This document shows, in pieces, positions 1 through 5,915 of a stretch of 8,390 nucleotides of DNA. The position numbers were made by a program, and so were the translations under genes. Each line of letters opens with the position of its first letter. Position 1 is the first letter of the stretch. The stretch is taken from assembly GCA_026991005.1 (NCBI GenBank), contig JALXCH010000081.1:1-8390 (forward strand), given 5' to 3'. The notes beneath the pieces are model-generated. The model worked only from the letters and a program-made list of their open reading frames with translations, was not told the origin of the DNA and did no database searches. Source of the stretch: Calditrichia bacterium. Lineage in GTDB: Bacteria; Calditrichota; Calditrichia; RBG-13-44-9.

Positions 1-428
1 TCATCCAGAAGGGAGAATTACCCATTTACGATCGCCGTTATTTCGGATTTGAAGAACGCATTCGCGGGCACTTTTTTACCGTATATCCTGCTCCGGAAGA
101 TTTCCGCCAATACAACTCTCCCAATTTAATGCTATGGAGCGCAGAGATTCGCTTCCCCATCTTACCGGTGCGTTATTATTCCTGGAACGATGCTCCCTTT
201 TTAGCCTATCTTTATCAGAATCTAAAATTTGGCATATCCGGCGCGCTGTTTCTGGACAGCGGCATCGTCTGGCAACACGACCGCGATTTTACCTTGCGCA
301 ACCACAATACCGGTTTTGGATTCGGTTTACATTTCCATCTGCCGTATGTCACCACCCTGCGGATCGATTACGCCTTCAACGAAGCCCTACGGGGACAGAT
401 CATCATCGATCTGGGAGCGAGTTTTTAA
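1..428 (+). CDS. Omp85/BamA-family outer-membrane beta-barrel protein, C-terminal part (5' end outside window)
   Basis: The open frame runs in from the left edge (first complete codon at 3) and stops with TAA at 426-428, leaving 141 residues. Seen directly: near the start a GFEERIRGHF segment, the place where Omp85 proteins carry their (V/I)RG(F/Y) motif. It is followed by SAEIRFPI, then by ALFLDSGIVW and GFGFGLHFHLPY...LRIDYAFN, and the protein ends in Phe. This succession (RG motif, an ElrfP strand, an 'F-D-G-x-W' strand, a 'GxGlxfxtP...rlDyA' strand and a terminal aromatic residue) is the pattern of the last strands of the Omp85 16-stranded barrel, which inserts or secretes proteins at the outer membrane. 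The RG motif ends in His rather than Phe/Tyr. Whether it is BamA, TamA or another D15-type surface antigen cannot be told, because the POTRA part is missing. The family call is confident; the subfamily is open. Confidence 0.82.
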   Translation, partial: IQKGELPIYDRRYFGFEERIRGHFFTVYPAPEDFRQYNSPNLMLWSAEIRFPILPVRYYSWNDAPFLAYLYQNLKFGISGALFLDSGIVWQHDRDFTLRNHNTGFGFGLHFHLPYVTTLRIDYAFNEALRGQIIIDLGASF

Positions 429-741
429 TCAAAATAACAGCTTGCCCCCTTAGCTCACCCAATAATAAAAATGGTGCCTGAATTAAATTGATGTTTCAAT
501 CTTTTTTACACAATCCTGCACAATACAAGCTCTGCTTGTAAAGCACAGTATTTTTTAAGATTAAAAGCAAAAGCGCCGGGGATGTAAAGGTCACTTAAAT
601 CTTTCATTTCTTGTGTTACCTTCAATGCCTTTTACGTCATCTGTTGTCTTTGTATCTCTGTAATTTTACCTTTTTCCGCATTCAATGGATGTAAAAATCA
701 ATTCAAAATTCAAAATTCTCAATTAACTCAGCCTTGTGCAC
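429..741. other. Convergent intergenic region, no gene seen
   Basis: About 310 AT-rich bases separate the + strand Omp85 gene from the minus-strand methyltransferase gene. Besides the hairpin at 506-556, it holds an imperfect inverted repeat: the arm at 581-594 (GATGTAAAGGTCAC) pairs with bulges to 613-641. There is also a short direct repeat of AATTCAAA units around 701-719. No open frame with a ribosome binding site and no RNA gene was recognised. Confidence 0.5.
506..556 (+). terminator. Probable rho-independent terminator of the Omp85 gene
   Basis: A perfect 7-bp hairpin (TACAAGC at 524-530, loop TCT, GCTTGTA at 534-540) lies inside a weaker outer pairing (CTG near 516-518 with CAG near 546-548). 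It is followed by TATTTTTT ending at 556. It sits about 80 nt after the Omp85 stop. The U-run is separated from the core stem by about ten bases, so the call depends on the outer pairing. Confidence 0.4.
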
Positions 742-1599
742 TCATTTTTTTCGCGCAACTACTCCCTGATAGCCAATCTTCACCCGGGCAAAACCCGCCT
801 CATACAGTCGTTCGGCGGTTTGTGTCGCCAGGCTACGCTTCCGCTGACGTTGGTGGGGATTTCCCGTGTAATGATAAAGCGCACCACCGGTTTTCAGCAC
901 ACGAAACAGCTCCCGATAAAATTGCAGTTGGTACAATTGCGGTGCCAGAGAAAATCGGGGAGGATCGTGAACGATGTAACGGAAATAGGCGGGAGGTATT
1001 TGAGTAACCACCGTTTCCACCGGTGCTACAATTAGCTGAATTTTTGGATGGTTCAATACCTCCTGCGACCAGGGATTTTCGGCACAAAACGCCAGCAAAT
1101 TGGGATCCGCTTCACATACCAGTACCTGTTGAACCTCTTCGTACCGAGCTTCAGCAATGGCTGTGTATCCCAGTCCCAGGCAGGTATCCAGCACCCGACC
1201 ACGCAGCCTGCCCAGCGTTTTGAGCTTGCGCCGGGTATCTTCCAAGGGACTTCCACCCTGGGTGACGTGCATTTTGATGCCGCTAATTTCCACGGTGGGC
1301 GGTACACCCTCCGCTACAAACACCATCTTGTAATATTTATTGGTGCTTCGATCGAACCGTTGCCAGGCCTCCCACTCCTTCTCACGCCAGATTAAAATAG
1401 TGCGTTCGCTATCCGGAGAAGCAGGAATAGGTAAAATTTGTTCTCCATAACGAAAATGGTTGGGTGGCAAAAGGCTTACCCTTACCTGGCTTCGACCTAC
1501 ATCCAGCGAAATGCGTACTTCCCTGCCCTTCCCATCCCGCGAAGCACGGCGCAGACGTAAAATATCCGGTACAGTCAGAAAAAGGGGTGTTTCGTCCAT
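742..1599 (-). CDS. Class I SAM-dependent methyltransferase resembling archaeal COG2521
   Basis: A 285-residue protein with ATG at 1597-1599 and stop TGA at 742-744. Residues 1 to about 125 form a basic N-terminal region containing SGIKMH and a GGSPLEDTRRK segment. The Rossmann core follows: motif I VLDTCLGLGYTA (136-147) for the SAM glycine loop, an acidic strand end CEADPN (162-167), then HDPPRFS (211-217) at the motif IV position and ALYHYTGNP (240-248) near the end. From memory, VLDTCxGLGYTA, NPWS, HDPPRFSLA and FHYTG together are characteristic of COG2521, a predicted methyltransferase family best known from archaea. Its substrate is unknown to me. The DPPR motif resembles the (N/D)PPY motif of enzymes methylating amino groups, but this does not settle the target. 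The start lies 9 nt after the thioredoxin stop with only a weak GGGA upstream, so translational coupling is likely. No clear terminator follows. Confidence 0.8.
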   Translation of the reverse strand: MDETPLFLTVPDILRLRRASRDGKGREVRISLDVGRSQVRVSLLPPNHFRYGEQILPIPASPDSERTILIWREKEWEAWQRFDRSTNKYYKMVFVAEGVPPTVEISGIKMHVTQGGSPLEDTRRKLKTLGRLRGRVLDTCLGLGYTAIAEARYEEVQQVLVCEADPNLLAFCAENPWSQEVLNHPKIQLIVAPVETVVTQIPPAYFRYIVHDPPRFSLAPQLYQLQFYRELFRVLKTGGALYHYTGNPHQRQRKRSLATQTAERLYEAGFARVKIGYQGVVARKK

Positions 1600-1608
1600 T
1601 TTCCCAGT

Positions 1609-1926
1609 TCAATCCGTTACCGAGGTAAATTCCAGTAAACGAGTCAGAAAAGCCTCCATCTCATCCATGGAAAAATGGCGGCTAAAACGTTTGGCCTCTT
1701 TGCCTTCCAGAAAAATAACGATGGTAGGAACGGCAAATACGATATACTGTCCGCTAACTTCCGGGTGTTGATGCGTATCCACGTAAAGAAATTCAATTCC
1801 CAGCGACTCCACCAGCGCCTGCACCTTTGGACGCAACACTTTGCACACACTGCATTCCGGATAAGAAAAATACGCAACCAGTAAAGGCCTGGTGCGAATT
1901 GTTTTTAAAATTTGCTCAGTACTCAT
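1609..1926 (-). CDS. Thioredoxin-fold protein with CSVC active site
   Basis: A 105-residue single-domain protein, the usual length of a thioredoxin. ATG is at 1924-1926, preceded by a GAGGAAA ribosome site about 6 nt upstream. Seen: a beta strand LLVAYFS followed by the redox motif C25-S-V-C28, and the cis-proline loop AVPTIVIF with Pro67. The strand, CxxC, helix, strand (FLYVD), cis-Pro order is that of thioredoxins. It differs from classical Trx in having Ser-Val instead of Gly-Pro between the cysteines and in lacking the Trp before the first Cys. Its redox potential and partners are therefore probably not those of the general disulfide reductase. No signal peptide is visible, so it should be cytoplasmic. 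It is the first gene of a two-gene operon with the methyltransferase; a role supporting that enzyme is possible but only inferred from the pairing. Confidence 0.85.
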   Translation of the reverse strand: MSTEQILKTIRTRPLLVAYFSYPECSVCKVLRPKVQALVESLGIEFLYVDTHQHPEVSGQYIVFAVPTIVIFLEGKEAKRFSRHFSMDEMEAFLTRLLEFTSVTD

Positions 1927-1965
1927 TGTTTCCTCAACGTTTCATTTAAATCAATTGACCTTCTA

Positions 1966-1994
1966 ATCATACACAATCTGGTTAATAGCACCAA
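1966..1994 (-). promoter_or_regulatory. Candidate sigma-70 promoter for the thioredoxin/methyltransferase operon
   Basis: On the minus strand TTGGTG (1989-1994) is followed after exactly 17 nt by TATGAT (1966-1971), a 5/6 match to the -10 consensus. Transcription would start near 1959 and give a leader of about 33 nt before the thioredoxin ATG, including its ribosome site. Confidence 0.5.
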
Positions 1995-2076
1995 CATTGC
2001 ATTCTTAAAATCAATAAATTAATAAATGAAACACATTAGACGAAGTTACAAAAAAAATATCCCCTGCATTTTTCCT

Positions 2077-2143
2077 GAAAATTTTTTTAAATTTTCTTTT
2101 TGTTTGCAAACGAATGAGGAACTTGTTTGATTGAAAGAGGAGG
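2077..2143 (+). promoter_or_regulatory. Leader of the lysine reductase gene: inverted repeats and strong ribosome site
   Basis: Just upstream of the gene lie an AT-only-like hairpin (GAAAATTT 2077-2084, loop TTTT, AAATTTTC 2089-2096), a perfect 10-bp palindrome GTTTGCAAAC (2102-2111), and a strong Shine-Dalgarno AGAGGAGG (2136-2143) with 5 nt before ATG 2149. The ribosome site decides the start codon. The palindrome has the size of a repressor half-site pair, but no regulator can be named. No convincing -35/-10 pair was found. Confidence 0.45.
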
Positions 2144-2148
2144 CAACC

Positions 2149-3480
2149 ATGCAAAATAAAATTGGCATTCGACACGAAAACAAAGATTTAACCGAAAAAC
2201 GTGCTCCCCTAACTCCCGATCAGGTACGGGAATTAATTAACCAGCATGGGTTAACCGTGGTGGTAGAACCCAGCGAAACCCGGATATTTAAGGATGAAGA
2301 ATACCGCGCTGCCGGTGCAGCAATTTCTTCGGACCTCTCCGATTGCAACATTGTGTTTGGCGTTAAAGAAATTCCCATTCCCAGCCTGCTTCCCGGTAAG
2401 GCACTTTGCTTTTTTTCGCATACTATCAAGGGTCAACCTTACAACATGCCCATGCTGAAGGCTATTCTGGATTTGCGCATTACTTTGCTGGATTACGAGA
2501 AAGTAACCGATGAACGTGGTCGGCGGCTCATCTTTTTTGGGCGGTTTGCTGGATATGCCGGCATGATTGACACCCTCTGGGCACTGGGAGGTCGCCTTCA
2601 GTGGGAAGGGCTGGACACACCCTTTGCCGAAATTAAACAGGCTTGGCACTACAACAGTCTTCAGGAAGCCCGGGAACACATCCGGAGCGTGGGGGAAAAA
2701 ATTGCCGCCAATGGATTACCGGAATCCGTGATGCCGCTGGTGGTGGGATTTGCCGGCTATGGGCAGGTGTCCCAGGGAGCTCAGGAGATTTTCGATGAAT
2801 TACCGTTTGAGGAAGTTGCACCGCACCAATTGGGAGAATTTTATCGCAGCGGTCATTGGTCCCACAATCGGGTGTACAAAGTGGTATTTAAGGAAGAAGA
2901 TATGGTTCGCCCCAAATCTCCCGGTACATCTTTTGAATTACAGGATTACTATCAACACCCCGAGAAGTACGAGGGACGGTTCGAAGAGTATTTGCCATTC
3001 CTTACAGTGCTGGTAAATGGTATCTACTGGGAGCCGAAATATCCCCGGCTGGTCACCCGTCGGTATCTGAAAGAGCGCTGGGAAAGTGGCGAGAAATTAC
3101 CTTTGCGGGTCATCGGAGATATTACCTGCGATATCGAAGGTTCTATCGAGTGCAATCTGAAAGCCACTAAATCCACCAATCCCATTTATGTGTACCAGCC
3201 CCTGGAGGGAACCATTCACGACGGCTGGGAAGGAGACGGTGTGGTAGTGCTGGCCGTTGACAAACTACCCAGCGAACTTCCTCGGGAAGCATCCGAAAGT
3301 TTCGGCCGCGCCCTGTTGCCCTTTGTGCCCACCCTTGCAGCAGCGGATTATGGGCAACCGTTTGAGTCACTGAACATCCCCACGGAATTTAAACGTGCTG
3401 TCATCGCCCATCAGGGTAAGCTTACACCGGATTTCACCTATCTAGAACAGTATTTAAATCTGGAATCCGGGAAGGAGTAA
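2149..3480 (+). CDS. Stand-alone lysine-2-oxoglutarate reductase (saccharopine dehydrogenase, L-lysine-forming)
   Basis: A 443-residue protein. The ATG at 2149 is preferred over an in-frame TTG at 2131 because AGAGGAGG lies between them, 5 nt before the ATG. The protein resembles, along its whole length, the N-terminal reductase half of the eukaryotic bifunctional enzyme AASS, as far as I recall that sequence. Shared landmarks are IGIRHE...EKRAPLTP (5-23), FFSHTIKGQ (88-96), LLDYEK (113-118), the nucleotide loop GFAGYGQVSQGAQ (200-212), INELP-like FDELP (215-219), VNGIYWE (289-295) and IGDITCDIEGSIE (322-334). In that family the enzyme condenses L-lysine with 2-oxoglutarate using NADPH to give saccharopine in the cytoplasm. 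The frame ends where the AASS reductase half ends, so the glutamate-forming saccharopine dehydrogenase half is absent and is not a neighbour here. The fold is shared with alanine dehydrogenase, which is a less likely alternative. Confidence 0.85.
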   Translation: MQNKIGIRHENKDLTEKRAPLTPDQVRELINQHGLTVVVEPSETRIFKDEEYRAAGAAISSDLSDCNIVFGVKEIPIPSLLPGKALCFFSHTIKGQPYNMPMLKAILDLRITLLDYEKVTDERGRRLIFFGRFAGYAGMIDTLWALGGRLQWEGLDTPFAEIKQAWHYNSLQEAREHIRSVGEKIAANGLPESVMPLVVGFAGYGQVSQGAQEIFDELPFEEVAPHQLGEFYRSGHWSHNRVYKVVFKEEDMVRPKSPGTSFELQDYYQHPEKYEGRFEEYLPFLTVLVNGIYWEPKYPRLVTRRYLKERWESGEKLPLRVIGDITCDIEGSIECNLKATKSTNPIYVYQPLEGTIHDGWEGDGVVVLAVDKLPSELPREASESFGRALLPFVPTLAAADYGQPFESLNIPTEFKRAVIAHQGKLTPDFTYLEQYLNLESGKE

Positions 3481-3490
3481 GTGAAGTTTA

Positions 3491-3579
3491 TAGGGGAAAT
3501 AGGGGAATAGGGGGAATAGGGGAAATAGGGAAATAGGGGAATAGGGAAATAGGGGAATAGGGGAATAGGGTGAATGGGG
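3491..3579 (+). repeat. G-rich tandem repeat, about ten units of TAGGGGAA(A)
   Basis: Ten consecutive 8-9 bp units start at 3491, 3500, 3508, 3517, 3526, 3534, 3542, 3550, 3558 and 3566, followed by a degenerate one ending at 3579. Each is TA plus 3-5 G plus 2-3 A; the tenth is TAGGGTGAA. The array begins 11 bases after the stop of the lysine reductase gene. From 3469 to 3614 the + strand contains no C at all. Four or more G-runs separated by 4-5 bases could fold as G-quadruplexes. The minus-strand transcript of the convergent gene would be C-rich and G-free here, the composition Rho prefers. Confidence 0.85.
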
Positions 3580-3600
3580 TGTTTAAATGGAAAATTAAAG

Positions 3601-3858
3601 TTGGTATGAATTGTCGAGAAAAGATTTGTTGACACTGGAGTTCGGCTCTTCTACACCGGTTAGAAGCTCTCCAAGTGGAGAAATATTTGACAAATCCCGC
3701 CCGGAAATCTAAAAAATTTTATGGGCAGGAACTGTGCAAATATCCGCAAACCTACTTTCGGGATGAGTGGATTGGTAGCGTAAAATAATACTTCGGGAGA
3801 GGTGTTTTTCTGGAAAAAATTCGGAACAGAAAGTTTTTCTGTTTATAATCTAAATGAA
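3601..3858. other. Convergent intergenic remainder, no gene seen
   Basis: About 260 bases lie between the G-rich array and the end of the zinc-knuckle/TPR gene. A 6-bp hairpin (CTTCTA 3648-3653, TAGAAG 3661-3666) with CACCGGT in the loop is visible. Only very short frames exist, for example 20 codons from 3721, and none has recognisable protein features. Confidence 0.4.
3814..3843 (-). terminator. Weak hairpin terminator of the zinc-knuckle/TPR gene
   Basis: On the minus strand, 16 nt after the stop codon, an 8-bp stem (AACAGAAA / TTTCTGTT, 3825-3832 and 3836-3843, 3-nt loop) is followed after five bases by TTTTTT (3814-3819). The stem is AT-rich and the U-run is offset, so termination may be partial. 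Confidence 0.35.
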
Positions 3859-5484
3859 TCAATTTTGTTTCAAACTCACCCGAACCGAATCCACAAAATT
3901 CAAAATACGAATTAAATCCTCTGTTTTGTTGCGATACAACTTTTTTGAGGATGAGACCCTGTTCAGAGAATCGGAGGAAATTCCAGCAATTACTTCCCGG
4001 GGTGCAGAATAATCGGATAAATTGCTTTCTGTAAATCCTCTATCAGAAAAAGGAGAATTATTCTTTTTTACTTCGGGAAACACCCGGGTCAGATTCCCCT
4101 GTTGGGTATTTTCGAGAACAGGTCCCTTTTTATTCGGCGCGCGGGAAGGAGTCTTTTTCTCCAGTGCACCACGGGTCTTTCCCGGAGAACGCGTTTTTCG
4201 AACCAGCTTCTTCAAAATATTGTAAGTCTCTCTGGTACGGGGATTATTCGGTTCGTATTTAAGAATAATTTCATAGTATTGTAAAGCCCGGGAGAACTGC
4301 TTGCTCTGCAGGGCAATACTGGCCTGCAATCGAAAATAATTTAAAATATTGTTCAGAATCTCCCGTGCAGTTTTATTCTCAGGATCAATTTTGAGAATCT
4401 GATCAATGTACATCAAAGCGTTATCATTTTGAGGTCGTGAGTATCTTTGACGCTCGTAAGCCTTCTGTAATTTCTGCATCAACTCCTTTACATTCACGGT
4501 ATTCGTGGTGCCGGATGCCTTCCCGGATTGTAACCGGGATTCAATAACCTGAATTCGTTTTTGAGCCAATTTGCTGGTTTCCGATCCGGGATGAATGATA
4601 ACAACCTCACGATACAACGAAAGTGCTTTCTGATATTTCCCTGCTTCGTACAAACTTTCCGCTCGGTCGAAAATTCGGGTAACCAATGCCTCTTTTCTTT
4701 GTGCTTTTTCGTACCGAATCGCAAAAAACAAAAGTCCCAAAATGAGGATTAAAATCCCGGATATCCCCAGAATTCGTTTAAAGCGTTTAAATGGCTCGGG
4801 CGATTCGGAATACACCCTCATCCGTTTTTTACTGGGGCGGGGAAATTTTATGGTTTCAGATACTGGCGGTATTTTCTTTTTTGCAGCTTCTGGTTCATGC
4901 TCAGCAGGAGGTTCATTCTGGGAAGAAACGGATGTTTTTTCCTGCAAAGCCGGTTGCTTTTTGCTCAACACCTCAGTGGTAGGAATTTTTGCACTGGAAG
5001 TAACCGGAGACGGTTTCGTTTTCCCGGAAGATTCCACTGGTTTTCTGGAAGGAAACTCCTGTGAACTTTTGCGCACGGGAGAAGAAGCTTTAACTTCAGA
5101 GGAAACCTTCTGAGGACTTTTGCGCACTGAAGGAGAAACCTTAACTCCAGAGGAAACCTCCTGGGGACTTTTGTGTAGGGAAGAAGAAGCCCTCACTCCA
5201 GGAGAAGTTTTTTGTACAGGCTTCGCTGTAACCATTCGCACCGGTTGCTTCTGCACCATTTTCTTCTCAGCCGAAACAACCTTTTTAACCTTTTCCTTTA
5301 CTATTTTATCCGAAGATGTGGAATGATTATTCGTGAAAAATTTAATGGTTACATATCTTGTTCCATGGGTGGGACAATATTGATCCTTTACGTAAGTCTG
5401 ACATTTGGTGCAAAAATAATACAGCCCGCTTTTTCCGTTATTAGAAAAAGAATGTTTATCAACTGTTTTCTGTTTTTCTTTCAT
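3859..5484 (-). CDS. Zinc-knuckle, repeat-linker, single-TM, TPR-like protein of unknown function
   Basis: 541 residues; ATG 5482-5484 is the first possible start, since an in-frame stop lies three codons upstream. It has no obvious Shine-Dalgarno. Order of parts: a CxxC-x8-CxxH zinc knuckle (C25, C28, C37, H40); a Lys/Ser/Pro-rich linker (about 55-235) containing three 17-residue repeats (90-140); one hydrophobic helix (about 238-256, ILGISGILILILGLLFFAI); two clear TPR-like helix pairs (about 265-298 with YEAGKYQKALSLYREVVIIHPG, and about 387-420 with SKQFSRALQYYEIILKYEPNNP) with another helical stretch between them (about 350-382); and a basic low-complexity tail. The very basic flank before the helix suggests the zinc knuckle is cytoplasmic and the TPR part is outside the inner membrane; this is inference. 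TPRs bind partner proteins. No enzymatic domain is seen and no specific function can be given. Confidence 0.8.
   Translation of the reverse strand: MKEKQKTVDKHSFSNNGKSGLYYFCTKCQTYVKDQYCPTHGTRYVTIKFFTNNHSTSSDKIVKEKVKKVVSAEKKMVQKQPVRMVTAKPVQKTSPGVRASSSLHKSPQEVSSGVKVSPSVRKSPQKVSSEVKASSPVRKSSQEFPSRKPVESSGKTKPSPVTSSAKIPTTEVLSKKQPALQEKTSVSSQNEPPAEHEPEAAKKKIPPVSETIKFPRPSKKRMRVYSESPEPFKRFKRILGISGILILILGLLFFAIRYEKAQRKEALVTRIFDRAESLYEAGKYQKALSLYREVVIIHPGSETSKLAQKRIQVIESRLQSGKASGTTNTVNVKELMQKLQKAYERQRYSRPQNDNALMYIDQILKIDPENKTAREILNNILNYFRLQASIALQSKQFSRALQYYEIILKYEPNNPRTRETYNILKKLVRKTRSPGKTRGALEKKTPSRAPNKKGPVLENTQQGNLTRVFPEVKKNNSPFSDRGFTESNLSDYSAPREVIAGISSDSLNRVSSSKKLYRNKTEDLIRILNFVDSVRVSLKQN
5065..5217 (-). 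repeat. Three in-frame tandem repeats of 51 bp (17 residues) in the linker
   Basis: Three consecutive 17-residue units cover residues 90-106, 107-123 and 124-140: VQKTSPGVRASSSLHKS, PQEVSSGVKVSPSVRKS and PQKVSSEVKASSPVRKS. At DNA level each 51-bp copy shares ACTTTTG and a (C)CAG(A)GGA(G)A core with silent and non-silent differences. A fourth, decayed copy seems to begin at residue 141 (SQEF). Confidence 0.85.
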
Positions 5485-5839
5485 ATATTATTCTGTATCA
5501 TTTTAATTTCACACATCCCTGTGATTTTAATATGACATCTTTTTCCCTGAGAAATGTGGTAACCGACAAGAAAATAAAAAACTGTTTTTTAATTTTAGCA
5601 ATAGGCACAAATATCTGTGTTCTTTATAAATAAAATCCGGTTTTCTTAATCAATCTTCAATTCAAAAAAATTTTAAAGAACGCATCCGGAATACCGGGGT
5701 ATTTTATTAAAAATTTCGCACCGATGCAAAACTTTTTGTTCTCATCTGAGTATATTGAGCTACTCCCCGGCTAGTTCACATATTTGCATTCTACTCGAAA
5801 AGTTAAACAAAGAAAAATGAAATGGTATTTTCGCACCTT
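5485..5839. other. AT-rich upstream region of the zinc-knuckle/TPR gene, no gene seen
   Basis: About 350 bases lie between the fumarase terminator and the zinc-knuckle/TPR start. On the minus strand TTGATT near 5649-5654 with an AT-rich TTTATAAA stretch downstream could be a promoter, but the spacing is not ideal. A short inverted repeat (AATACC 5690-5695, GGTATT 5698-5703) lies farther upstream. No coding frame or RNA gene was recognised. Confidence 0.4.
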
Positions 5840-5871
5840 AAAAAAACCCCGGTACAATTTGTGTACCGGGG
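5840..5871 (-). terminator. Rho-independent terminator of the fumarase gene
   Basis: On the minus strand a perfect 10-bp GC-rich stem, CCCCGGTACA (5862-5871) with TGTACCGGGG (5847-5856) and a 5-nt loop, is followed at once by seven U (5840-5846). It begins about 45 nt after the fumarase stop codon. Confidence 0.93.
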
Positions 5872-5915
5872 ATAAACCAGGTTGCCCGACTGCTCTCGAC
5901 AATCCAGCACAAGCC

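Noticed and set aside
1460..1771. Plus-strand 103-codon frame across the thioredoxin/methyltransferase junction
   Set aside because: It is antisense to two genes with clear family motifs, and its own composition (Arg/Ser rich) shows no recognisable domain.
2131..2148. TTG start six codons upstream for the lysine reductase
   Set aside because: The sequence between TTG and ATG 2149 is itself the Shine-Dalgarno AGAGGAGG, and the family similarity begins just after the ATG.
3491..3579. Possible CRISPR array
   Set aside because: The units are only 8-9 bp and contiguous, with no unique spacers.
3438..3635. Minus-strand 65-codon frame rich in Pro, Phe, Tyr and Ile
   Set aside because: It is simply the reverse of the G-rich tandem array read as repeating codons; it overlaps the end of the lysine reductase gene and has no ribosome site.
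3629..3657. TTGACA followed after 17 nt by TACACC on the + strand
   Set aside because: The -10 match is poor and no + strand gene or RNA lies downstream before the convergent gene.
4742..5113. Plus-strand 123-codon frame
   Set aside because: It is the antisense of the linker and membrane-helix coding sequence, whose domain order and TPR motifs show the minus strand is the coding one.
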